Shown: in pieces, positions 50,448 through 61,060 of the stretch
How the letters are laid out: the number at the start of each line of letters is the position of its first letter
Position numbering within the stretch: position 1 is the first letter of the stretch
Assembly: GCA_900618425.1 (NCBI GenBank)
Contig: UZAN01039546.1
Span: 1-64,000, forward strand
Direction: 5' to 3'
DNA from: Echinostoma caproni
Taxonomy: Eukaryota > Platyhelminthes > Trematoda > Plagiorchiida > Echinostomatidae
DNA: 64,000 nt
The notes under the pieces: model-generated
Told to the model about the DNA's origin: nothing
The model's input: only the letters and a program-made list of their open reading frames with translations
Databases searched by the model: none
Position numbers and translations under genes: made by a program

Positions 50448-51174
50448 ATGACACTAGTATTGATAGACGGTTTTTACGTCAACCGACAGAATCTTGGCAC
50501 CGGAGGAAAGGACAATGATGGGGTTGTTGTAACATATGCGCACGTTTCCTGGTGTGGCAAGTATCACGTTTTTTCAGTACTACTCACGGGTATTGAATGC
50601 CTAGTCATGCAATGGCATTGGGTATATGACAACTGTTGCCGTCGCCAGGATGGTGGTTCCATGACCTGCAGCTTTGGAAGATGGGAACGTGTAGACCTTT
50701 CTGGATNGTCGCTGAGCTGGCGGCAATATAGGCGGAACGGGATTAGTTGAAGTCCCTTCGAGCTCTTCTCAAATGCCGTGCACGGGAGGTGTTAGAGGAG
50801 GTGTATAAATGCCCGCCACGAAGGACGCCCTGATCTCGGTTTTTGACACCCCGGCCGACCACCAGATGGTATGGAAGTGCTTCTGGACGCTGCAGCTGGC
50901 ACGCGTTGGCTCAGCGCGAACTGCTGAGTCGAGCGCTCCTGACGTTTGGAGATGTTCCGCGTTCGTAATTACTTCTTCACGGTATCAGAAAGAGCATGCA
51001 AGAAACTCTGCGGAAGACCAATTTTCTAGCTGTTGCCAGGACGACCACGAATGCATTCAGACTAACGAATGTTGTGAGGGAGTTATTCGGGAGAACTTCA
51101 GTGCTGTTCGGGCAAGTAATGGGCCCGGGCCTCAGCCTACTAGAGTTACAGATGCTCAGGTAGTGGAATTTTAA
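50448..51174 (+). pseudogene. Probable MULE-type (FAR1/ZSWIM-like) transposase remnant
   Basis: The first ORF begins TLVLIDGFYVNRQNL and continues DNDGVVVTYAHVSW. This resembles the start of the MULE transposase core (LL.DGTY..N....PL......D..G....VAYALVS), with the first catalytic Asp in LIDGFY. Further on, in other frames, LLKCRAREVLEEVYK, then ATKDALISVFDTPADHQMV and WKCFWTLQL resemble the helical segment after the core (..K.AL..VF......E...W..L). Stops and frame changes separate them, the middle of the core is unreadable, and two bases (50307 upstream and 50707) are N. The stretch is more GC-rich than its surroundings, which suggests insertion. No terminal repeats were found. Confidence 0.42.
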
Positions 51175-54100
51175 GTGCGAAGAATCAGAGGCCTGACCGA
51201 AGAATTGTCCCGAAGAACAGTTTGAATGTTTTTTTTGAATTCCCCCTCCCCCCGGGTTTTGTTAACATCATTCTCCCCGGAGAAAACTGTTACCGGTCGG
51301 TCGATTTTCATTCAATTCAGAGGTGTAGGGTCATGCTTGTTTGACACATTTGCTGCAGTTTCTTTGTTGGAGTTTTAGTCAATTAAATCAGCAGAATCCT
51401 GGCTCACAGCAGTGAAGACAATTGACCTAAAAGAGCCGCGGTTTGACAACGCTGTAGATTGGACTATCTCAATTGAGAGCATAACGAGAAAGCAAACTTT
51501 TGTCAGATTGCGGGAGACGACGATGAGCATGTTGAAAATTCAAGTAAAACGGGAACCAAGCGTACTTTTGAAAGTGTCAGAAATAAAGTACAATCAACAT
51601 GTCCGCGAGTTTGCGAGCCACCAGGGCTGAAGAAACTTGCTTCTCTGATGGAAAGAATCATGCAGAATTTGGAGGTAAGAGCACACTGAACAACATTCAG
51701 GAGGCAAACGACGACAGTAGTGTGTGTGCGTATCAAAGTGAACATGATGGATGACACTGGGACAATAGTCATACGCCAAAGGTTGATTGAAAATCAACTT
51801 CTTGATCAGGTCATCAAAAATCAATTACGAAACCAAAAGAGCTTGTCAACCGGAGACAGACCAGTTCGACTTTCCAAAAGAAAGACCTCATTGGTCACTG
51901 TATTTAGCAATCATTTTACGAATTCTCACAATTTTACCAGAACTTATGTCAGCTACAGCTCTGTATATGTTTAACCATCGGATAAATACATTTCATTATC
52001 CTTTGAACGGAATCTGCATCCTCGAATTCATCTAAAACACTGCTGGCGTATCTCAGATGAACAAAAACTTTGGACGCAAAAGTGCACTACGTAATGAAAC
52101 ACAAAATAGAAATTGACTTCATAACAAAGTAGGTCAATTCCATGCCGAACAGACTCGAAAAGTCCTAAAGAACAAAGGCAAACCAATCGAATGTTAGTGT
52201 ACATAAACTGTACATCCTAATTAATATAAATTTTAATTTGTGATAAATAAAAACTGTTCCAATCTCTTAAGTTACCTCTTAACTCATCATGATCTAGGTC
52301 AACCAGAAATGGGAGTATCCGCTACATTCTGAACCATTCCATCTGCTGAGTAAAAACAAATCAGGGAAGTCAGTGCTATAAAGACTCAACAACGCTTGTT
52401 TATTATTGTTTGAAAAAAAGTATTCCAGTACAAATAGTGTTGCCTGTACGAACTCACAAGTATTTCACAGAGACCCGTTGCTTTAGGTTTGATTAGAACT
52501 GTACACCTTGCACCTAACTGTCGTTGTCACGACACAGAATTGACAACCGGAATATGAACCGTTTCTACTTCTACGTAAAACTGAATATCAAATTCGTTTA
52601 GTTCTGTTGCAAAAAGCGTGAATAATTATGATAGAGATGAGCGTGGAATTATTTCCATAACCTTATTAATTTTGTCAGGGAATTTTTGCAGTTGCGAGCC
52701 TAGTACGTACGTCTCACCAATTATCCCTTCACTATTTTGTCATATAACTTGATGACGTGAGCAATCACGTGATATGCATTGTTCTCCCAAACAACGTGCC
52801 CACTTGATTACAACTACAGGTATTCAACATTCAGCTAACTTAACCAAATTACTACGAAAATATCGGGATTGTAATGTATGAAACGGATGCTTTTATCCCT
52901 TCTCCACCTCCCAACTTCAAAAATTATGCTAATTTTGGTGAATAGGCTAGTGAATTTTACGAGTACCTGTTGTTACTTAGTTTGCAAGTGCACAATATCA
53001 ATTACGACCGCCTTTTACGACCGCCTTAAGCAGTACACGAATTTCTGTAATGCTCTATCGATCAAAATTTGGGATGGGAAATTTTCCGATTCGAATCGGA
53101 ATAGGGAGGCTGAAATGTGACAAAAATAAATTGTATTTGGGCCCAACAGGTGCTGAAATTGGTCGTTTATGGAAATAAAATGCAACTTCTATACCATCAT
53201 TGCGCATTTGGCATATTGCTAACTGATCCCACTTTAAATGAGATAACGAAGGAGGAATCAGCATGTGTCCAGGATCTCACAGTTGAAATCTCTCTTCACC
53301 ACATATTCTGTATCGTGTTTTTGTAGGTATTTCAATTGGCAGCAATATGTATTTTTTGAGTATGAGATCAACCAGTGTTTTAATCCGGGTCATAGATGTT
53401 CAAATCACATCAATCCAAAATTGGACTTGCGTTTTACATTGGGAGAAGATATACTGCTTGATTATTCCAGTAAACGCTGTTACCGATGTTGTAACTGAAA
53501 TGTGAGCTCCAGTGCTTGGAAAAGTTATACAAAATACCCAACACCGCTTTGCTTTCCGCTGCTCTCCGATAAAATACACTTAGAATGCAGTTTCTTTCGT
53601 TCTTCCTCACCTCAACCAGCATGCTGTGTGCCCTGTGAGTGAACAGAGAGAGAGACAGCAATATCCAATTCGTTCTGCGCGTGAAAATGTAGCTTTCTGA
53701 TGAAATGACAAAACTCTTTTTTTCTTGAGATTACAAATTGATTTTTTGAAGCCAGTTTGGAAGATTTTCCACCAATAATAAATTTTTTTATATCAATCAA
53801 TAACTTGATGAGAATAATTAATTATTCATGGGAATTGCAAACGTTTCTTCCAAGTCTTTTGCTATCCATAAATATTAAAATTGTCCTCTGTAGTTTTCTT
53901 GTGGAACTGAACTCAATCACCTATCGGATCTCATCATTGCAACGAGTGACAAGAATTATTGTTTTTTTACTCGGCGAACGGTGCGTTCATCAGTGCCACA
54001 AAGATGAAATCAGGTTAACTTTAGCCGACGAAGCAGGGTTCTGTCATATAAAGTCAGTTCGAGTCGTGAGTTTTTCCAACAAACAACACGCTGCTAACAA

Positions 54101-54265
54101 CAGTTGCGTCAGCGTCAACAAACAATTGATTGTAATAGGAAAAAAGGGCTTCTGAATGACGAGTACCTCTTATTTTGTCAGTAGACCGGATTTGTTAATG
54201 GAATTTCGTTCCGTTGTACTGCGTTCACGCTGATGACCAAACACAGTCACTTCCCCGCAGTAGTG
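51175..54265. other. No gene recognised
   Basis: A CCCCCTCCCCCCGGG tract lies at about 51242-51256. ORFs at 51412-51630 and 53757-54155 (the latter starts before this stretch ends) are unassigned. Confidence 0.45.
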
Positions 54266-54420
54266 TAAGAAAGCCAGGGAAAAGTACTGGAAACCTTCGT
54301 TGTTCTGATTGGGGATCATCAGCATTGTGTACTATCAGTGATTTCCCGCAGAGACTCAAACCGCCATTCTTACCTTTTTAGCCGAATGTGTTGCTTTTAA
54401 GCTAGACGGTTAAAAGGCTA
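54266..54420 (-). repeat. Hammerhead-bearing tRNA-headed repeat, diverged copy (54.3 kb)
   Basis: On the minus strand an A-box-like TAGCTTAAAAG (54404-54394) and the B-box-like GGTTTGAGTCT (54362-54352) precede a decayed hammerhead at the usual spacing. This is the most diverged of the five copies. Confidence 0.62.
54284..54328 (-). ncRNA. Hammerhead ribozyme relic (54.3-kb copy)
   Basis: CTGATGA is at 54322-54316 (minus strand). Past the loop the sequence aligns with the other copies over the same 45 nt, but stem II and the GAAA box are eroded (GAACAACG in place of GGACGAAA) and the triplet is UUC. Helix I is partly kept. Not expected to cleave. Confidence 0.55.
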
Positions 54421-57220
54421 CAATTTTTAGCACAGTAATGCCGATTGAAACCCTTGCGCACTGCACTTCTGTTGATTTGCATACTCATGTACTTAGAACC
54501 TTCATCAATGAGAAATCGATAATTTGAAAAAGACAACTCCTCAGTAAATGTCAATCTAACAGAAGTTGGTTTCTGCTATAATAACAGAAAATTTAATCAT
54601 AGGAATCCCTTCATTTCGAAGAAGGTTGATTTTGCCAGCACTTGCATTATCATTAGAGGAACAGCTTGTATCTCGATATCGTTTACCTCAATGATCCGGT
54701 CCGCAAAGTGCTGTTTGAAAGACTCCCTGTTGGTTCGATTACATCTTTTCTTCGCATTTCATCCATTCCGGTACACTGACTTCTGATGAATCCAGCAGAC
54801 CATTTTTCTGCTAAATAGGTTAAATAAGTGTTTTCACTATTAAGGTGAAAGTCTACAAAATATAAAACAAGAGTGGTTTAAGTGTGGGGACAAAAGGATT
54901 TATCACGAACTGACTAATTACGATAAACGATCACATTATTGATACATACATACACACCTTGACCGCCTGTTGATCTATACAAACCGCTTACTCAATCATC
55001 GATATCTCCCCGAATTAAAACATCAAGGTTTAGCGGAAACTGAGATTGAAACATACTCATCAACAGCATATATGGCCACATTCGTATGTGTACATTCGTC
55101 CTTAGTGCCACTTGGAAAACGTTCGCCAGATTATTCACCGCAATTCCCGATCGACCGTTGAGTTATTTTTGCCAAATATTGACAAAATGTCTCCGACGAC
55201 CACGAGGTTATTTTTAGTTGCAATCCGCTAACGAACTCGTTTTATGCATCCCACATATTTTTTGTGAGAATAACTGGTGTTATTGCACTTGTGCAAAACC
55301 ATCGATTCGTTTGAAGCTTGTTTCACATCCTCAAATTTTCTGCTAGGCGTTCCAATCTTGTCATCGTTATAAAAAACAAAAAAAGTTAAAAAATCTCAGT
55401 ATCCGCGTGCAGTCTGGTAAATGCGAATTTCGGCAAGTCGAATAATTTTTCGCCTGTTCACCGAGTCGGACCACACACACGACGGAACTCGGATGAGTCA
55501 CGTTGGCTGATGACGATACCATGCGGAGTAGAACATCCTAATCAGAGATTAGGCGGAAATAAAACACTGAACGTTTTGGTAACTTCACCTAGCAACTGGC
55601 CGATTACTGCTTCAAACCATCGCGTATAGAATTCCTGTATAATATATATGAAGATAATTAGATAGAAAATCCATTGTCAGCAGATAATCAGCAATAAATG
55701 AAGGTCAATCTGTATCGTGTTTCACTTATTCTTCCTTTTGCTAGTTTGCTATCCAATGAAAATGAAAACGTATAACGTATGAGAAACACTAATACATTTC
55801 ACCCTCGTGCACAGAATTAAAGAATAAATGAAGGTAATAACGGAATAATCTACGAGCGAATCTGTATGTTTGCCTAATTTTAGGTTGAACTAACCGCAGT
55901 TTTCAAAGCTAGACATCCCATTGACATGAATGTCAACTTTTATTAACGTTGTCAGAGTTTTATTTGTTGGTTGAATGAAATTCGGGTGAAAACCATCTTC
56001 CTTTATTTGTTCGACTGAATTTACGCTGTTGCCAATCTAGCCAATTCTCATTTCGGTTAAATTGATCAAAGGTCTGTAATGCGAGCAGAAATCGGTTAAC
56101 CAATTTGGAAAATTGATACCCCCAAAAGATCGCCACCGAATGGATCGATAATTTGACGTTGGTCTCCCCTTCCGAAAGTCATAAAAATTGACCCTTATAT
56201 TTAGGAGAGGGGTCAATGTGTGCAGTAGTGACAAAAACGCTTCCTCTTAGTGATCTGAGGCAGAATTTATCTTTCTTAATTTTTCATTCACAATAATCAT
56301 GATAGCTGCATTTCTGCTGGACATTAAAGAGCTGGATTTGATAGTTTTTTTATTTTCTGTGCGCTTTCCAAAGTTAAGTTGAAATTGATCAATACCGTCG
56401 TTTACCTGTCTAAAATTGGGCTGTAGGATTTCCATTATAAAGATCAGTTGCAACGGATTTATTGATGTTTTTATTGATTTATTCAACATGTATATGATAA
56501 AGTTGACTAGATGAAGATTTTCAAATAAGGAATACTTACCAATGCTCAATTTAAACATTACGCACCAAACAGCATCGGCAACATGAATACAATATATGCG
56601 CTAAAATATCAACGTATACAGTTTTATTAAGGTAATTAGCGCTTTTGTCTATAATACAATCGTATCTAGAATAACCCGTATTTTTGCCCTTATTTCTCCA
56701 TGATATTCTGTTCAAACTTTCAAGTGGTCTAGTCGTCATGAAACCATCTATAAATCAGGTGCAATAATCGCTGCAAATCCCTTGACCCAGCTGAGGATCA
56801 AACCTGGGACTTTACAGATACAGCACAAGGATATAACGCACAAGACTTTGTAATTCATTACAGCTCATTCCATCTGGTGCGATGCAGACTCTAAATGTTG
56901 TGATAATTTTTTTCTGAATACATTTCAAAAGTACATTGATTTGGTCGTCTTCCTGAAAAAATCAAATTTAAGACCTTTGGGACCGACTCACTTATCTCAA
57001 AAAACGACCTTATCTTGTAGCTCTGCCTCCGTTGTTATTGCAAAAGTAGTTTAGGTCTTCCGAGGGTACATGTATTGCAGAAAACGCCTTTTATCAACTT
57101 CCACCATCGTATGTCAAACAAAGCGCTTTGATCTGACATATTTTGCCTTATTCGTTATTCGCGTCCAACGAAACTGAACTTAGTCGACGTGATAATCATT
57201 TGTGACTTATTCTTGCAAAT
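54421..57220. other. No gene recognised
   Basis: The minus-strand ORF at 56247-56558 (103 codons) and the plus-strand ORF at 54970-55161 match nothing I know. Confidence 0.45.
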
Positions 57221-57221
57221 C

Positions 57222-57386
57222 TTAGCTAATATTTGTCGTATATTTTCTCTGACCGTATCACTTTTATCTGGATCATTATGCGATTCACCAATAGAGCTTT
57301 TAGAAATCAAAACGTTTCCCAATTATGTCTATACATTCCACTTTCCGCTTGTCATTCATTCTAATTTGACTCACGCACTCATGAAG
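57222..57386 (+). other. Candidate exon, function unknown
   Basis: An open stretch lies between an acceptor-like ...TTCTTGCAAATCTTAG (ends 57221) and the donor ATGAAG|GTATGA (57387). It reads NICRIFSLTVSLLSGSLCDS, then PIELLEIKTFPNYVYTFHFP and VIHSNLTHALMK. The translation looks protein-like, but I recognise no family, and 55 codons between plausible splice sites occurs by chance. Confidence 0.18.
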
Positions 57387-57689
57387 GTATGAATAGTTGC
57401 TGCTGGCAATACTCCTCTTAATTCGTTATATCTGACCAAAATACTCCGTGAGTATTGACTTTTTTTATTTTTTCGGGGTGCATGTTACAACTCTTCGTTT
57501 TTGCATTTTTGTTGTAAATCCATGCAAGCGTCTCAGCTGAATCGAAATTAACTAGACTAATTGATGATGTCGTTATGCTTGATTGCAATAATAATTCACT
57601 TTGGGATTATGGTGTATTTATTTCAATTCATTCATTCTGTTTTGTGATTTTGTTGAATCCAACATATTTCCTCACAATGTAATTAATTT

Positions 57690-57752
57690 TATACATTATT
57701 TTTACATTATATACATTATATATATATACATCATATTATATACATTATATTT
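57690..57752. repeat. AT-rich TACATTATA tandem repeat
   Basis: Repeated TACATTATA units with an (AT)n run, seen directly. Confidence 0.85.
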
Positions 57753-59500
57753 TTAATTCAAAGTTAGGCTATTAACCCAGGAGTATGGCATTTTCTGACC
57801 ATCAGACGGCTGTTTTACATAAAAGAAATGCTGGAGATTTTTAGCTGAGTAATGGTCGGTTTAGGAAAAATTGGTTGTTGAAAAATATTCGTGTTGGGGG
57901 TTTAAGAATCACTTGTAAACACCCTAATTTTATACTGTATGGATAGACTCATATGCTGAATGCCACAAACGGTCAGGTAGGCGAATCCACTTACACGCTT
58001 CTGTTCTTCTACCTGCCCGCACTCAGATGACCGTGTTTAGTTACTAGTTCACAACTGGTACATGTGAGTATGGTCGATGTATTATCTGTTATGAAATCGG
58101 ATTTCTCTTTTTGTTCTTCCTCTTTCCGGTCATTGGTTTGCCAGATCACCGTTTCTCTCCTAATGGAAAAAAATGTCTTATCACGTTTATTTAGTCGGTA
58201 AAGGGGGATTCAGGTCAAGCAGCCGAAAACTAGGAGTAATTAAAGTGGAGCGTGTAAACCCTGTGTTTTTCTGTACGTGCATTCTGTGCTCTCGTCGTTA
58301 TTTTTCTTGTTCTCGTGCTTGTAAATATCGAGTCCCACTTGCCGAAAATGACCGAATGACACTTTAACCGAAATTGTTCAATAATGCGTGTCAAGTATGA
58401 GATACACCGGGATAAGGTGACATAAACCGATTCCATTTCGAAAAGTCACACAGAATGTTACAGAAATGTGTATAAGTAATAATGAAGGACAATTGTGTGT
58501 TCAATTTGGGTTCATTGTTGCATGGAAGAATAGTAACTTTTTAATTCACCCTGGTCAATGTGTTAACGAGTTGCATTCTATATGAGTAGATAACATACAA
58601 CAATGATTTCTACATTAAATAAACGTCGCCCAAACGCATAATTGATGGTTATTTTATGATAAAGTATGACGGCGTTAGAGACGCAAACCGGTTTTGTATC
58701 CAACATTTTTGTTTTTCTGTCTTTCAGGCTTTATACGCAGCTCGACAATCGTCATAAGACCTATTATGGATAAGGCCACTGAAATGGTTCTTTTGTATGA
58801 TTTAGAGTGCGAATGGAAACACCTTTGTCTCTATTTATCCTCTCGTCATATGAACAGTTTTCGTTCAAATACTGGCCTCATTTCACTAACAGAATCCGTG
58901 CTTGTTGCACATCAGTGGTACACCGAAAGCTGAGAATCCACCGTAGTAGCAGATATAGGAACGCATTTTTCAATAAGACCTGTGATATCCTTTTCTCGTT
59001 ATGAATCTGGTTTTAAGAGTAGACAAACTCAATATATCCGAAATGTTTTTACTATGGCTGCACAGGTCCATGATGTAATTTAATAAATCATTAACCAATG
59101 TTTAAAGTTGAGTGCATATTCGTTTAACGAATAAACGGAGCAGAAAAGTTTAATGCTTTCTGCGTAGCCAACTATGAAAGATATTGAAGACAATACACAC
59201 GAAGCAGGTTTGTTTTTAGGGTATTACTTCGAAGAAAAGCCATTTAAAATTTTCTCATAGTCGACTCGCTGACACCTTCCGGATGTTTTGAAATGCATGG
59301 TTATTTTCTTTACATTGTTTCGTGGACTACGATCACTTAATGTTGCTTAAAAAACTACTGAAATTCATCAGCGCACATGGTGGGAGCCAACCTTTTGTGC
59401 CCTTCATCCAAGTAAAGTTTGTGTACGATGCTTGACGTGATCTTGAGCACTAACACTACCAGATATCATTTTAAAACGACACAAGAGGTATGAACAGGTC
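57753..59500. other. No gene recognised; one strong acceptor-like site
   Basis: CATTTTTGTTTTTCTGTCTTTCAG (site split: TTTTTCTGTCTTTCAG) ends at 58729 and is followed by two overlapping open frames, 58694-58933 and 58807-59004. Neither translation is recognised. Confidence 0.4.
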
Positions 59501-59524
59501 CTGACCCAAAACCTGAGAGCTTAC

Positions 59525-59661
59525 GAAAAGCTTATCAGATTTTTCATCGTGATTCACTCCAGTTATTATCATTTCGAGTAGTCTAGAGATCAGGATTGTT
59601 CTCAAGTTATATTTTCGTGCTAAATCAGTTAATTGGATTACTCCGTTCCTATTTTTTAAAA
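59525..59661 (-). CDS. Candidate internal exon, possibly UFL1-like
   Basis: Minus strand. A pyrimidine-rich acceptor (TGTCTTTTACCATTTAG) precedes about 45 codons reading KNRNGVIQLTDLARKYNL, RTILISRLLE and MIITGVNHDEKSDKLF, followed at once by the donor-like GTAAGC (59524-59519). The pattern G.(V/I).(L/I).(D/E)L...Y.L, then I(I/I)(T/S)G and a hydrophobic-F end, resembles a winged-helix segment in the N-terminal part of UFL1, the UFM1 E3 ligase. It is four residues shorter in the middle than the form I remember. Only one exon is seen and neighbouring exons were not found. It may also be a chance ORF or another winged-helix protein. Confidence 0.3.
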
Positions 59662-59701
59662 CTAAATGGTAAAAGACATTCGGCAGTAAAGTTCGAACCA
59701 A

Positions 59702-60700
59702 AAGCTTCAGACCCCAGGCTAATTACAATAAATTGAACAACCTGTTTAACACCATCCATGAAACGATGGACGAGCAAGATCTCCCCGAAGGCATTATGAT
59801 ACTGGATTACCTTAAGAGTCACGGGTTAAGAAATCCTCTTAAGTATCAAACGTTGTCGCATACAGAAGCGTTCCTTTTCCCAGTCTGCTCCACATTTACA
59901 ACATGTGGCATATTTTTACTGTTTTCATTATAAAAAAATAGAAGGAATCGCATGAAATCAAGAAGCAAGGACAGGGTCTCATAAACTGCACTGGCCCTTG
60001 TTTCAGTTAAACGCAAGCGTCGTAAGAATGCATTTCATAAGGAGGTGGTAGCCACCAAACTTTGTAGTTTGGCGGACATGAATGTTCATCTTTTTATTAA
60101 AGTTTTCGAATAGCGTGTTGGCTACCTGATGCCAGTTAGATAAAAGCAGTACAAAACAATTTTAAGGCGCTATGCGAAATCTTCCCAGACAAACCATAGA
60201 CAAAGACTGTGATAAGAAGACGGTAATGGCAAGCAAAAATAAAGTTGCACGTGTACCTAGAAGCAGAAAGAAATACTACAAGCTGAATCTCACGGGAAAT
60301 TCGAAAATAAATCCAAAAATATGCCACGGCTACTCACAGCCCAGTGAAACGTTAACAGATGCGAATGATCTTTAAACCTAAAGAACAAAACAGTCGTCTC
60401 AAGTGTCCAAAATGAGCGATAGTTCCGGCCCGATGTATTGTGGGTGCACTCAAGGAAGAAGAATGTGCGGCCGTTATGCTTGAGAAAAGAATTCACTTGC
60501 TATTTGGAAAAGAATAAACCTTACTTCCAGTGGATCAACTTTTAGCGTATCAAACACAAATAAAGTTAATAGACGGCACGGTTTTTATACGTGCATCTTC
60601 AAACTCCTATAATATCACAGTTTGACAAGCAATTGCCTTTTTCAGACATTCTTGCAACTATAATTCAATCAAATGATTAGAAAATAACTGTGGATATTAC
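59702..60700. other. No gene recognised
   Basis: ORFs at 59733-59933 and 60172-60375 are unassigned. A small perfect hairpin, CCAAAC-TTTGTA-GTTTGG, lies near 60056-60073. Confidence 0.4.
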
Positions 60701-60734
60701 ATGCAATATAAATGTACGCGATAACCAACAAAGA

Positions 60735-60779
60735 ACACTGGGCAGCTTTTTCGTCCTGTTTGGGACTCGTCAGTAGTAC
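60735..60779 (-). ncRNA. Hammerhead ribozyme motif, cleavage site mutated (60.7-kb copy)
   Basis: Minus strand. CTGACGA is at 60773-60767. Stem II is a perfect GTCC/GGAC around CAAACA, and GAAA is at 60752-60749. Helix I, GTACTA with CAGTGT, has 5 of 6 pairs including two wobbles. The cleavage triplet is GCC instead of GUC (60743-60741), which removes the U that pairs with the last A of GAAA. It is probably inactive although the rest is the best preserved of the family. Confidence 0.82.
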
Positions 60780-60800
60780 GTACTTTTTGTGTCCCCATCA

Positions 60801-60854
60801 GGACTCGAAGCGCGAACATTCGGGTTGGGACTTCAAAGCCTTACCCCTGAACTA
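60801..60854 (-). promoter_or_regulatory. Pol III-type A and B boxes (60.7-kb copy)
   Basis: A box TAGTTCAGGGG (60854-60844) and B box GCTTCGAGTCC (60811-60801, one mismatch to GGTTCGANTCC) on the minus strand, 32 nt apart as in tRNA genes. They would allow internal Pol III transcription through the downstream ribozyme. Confidence 0.68.
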
Positions 60855-61060
60855 CATGCTTGACGGTCTTCACCTTGTGCGAATGGTTCAATCAATTTCA
60901 GAGTAGCAAGTTTGGCCCATTCGTTTGTTAAGAAACACCGCACACTCGCGATTTTCTTTGGGTGTGGGTTTCACTCCTTGGGAGATCGTTAATTCCCGAA
61001 ATATCATGCATTTGCATGCGATATATAATGTTTGAGGTAATCCAAGCTTGCTACTCTGAA

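Larger units (their letters stand above)
60705..61060 (-). repeat. Hammerhead-bearing tRNA-headed repeat, near-complete unit (60.7 kb)
   Basis: Read on the minus strand: ATCGCATGCAAATGCATGAT (61022-61003), an intermediate region, TTCTTAACAAACGAATGG, CTTGCTACTCTG (60908-60897), a TTGATTGAACCATTCGC block, A box, B box, hammerhead, and GGTTATCGCGTACATT (60726-60711). It covers about one whole unit, with ribozyme-tail sequence at both ends. Plus-strand CAGAGTAGCAAGTTTGG (60897-60913) and CCAAGCTTGCTACTCTG (ends about 61058) also form a 17-bp inverted pair. Confidence 0.8.

Noticed and set aside
53757..54155. 132-codon ORF as a gene
   Set aside because: No family resemblance, AT-biased composition at the start, and no supporting splice or promoter evidence.
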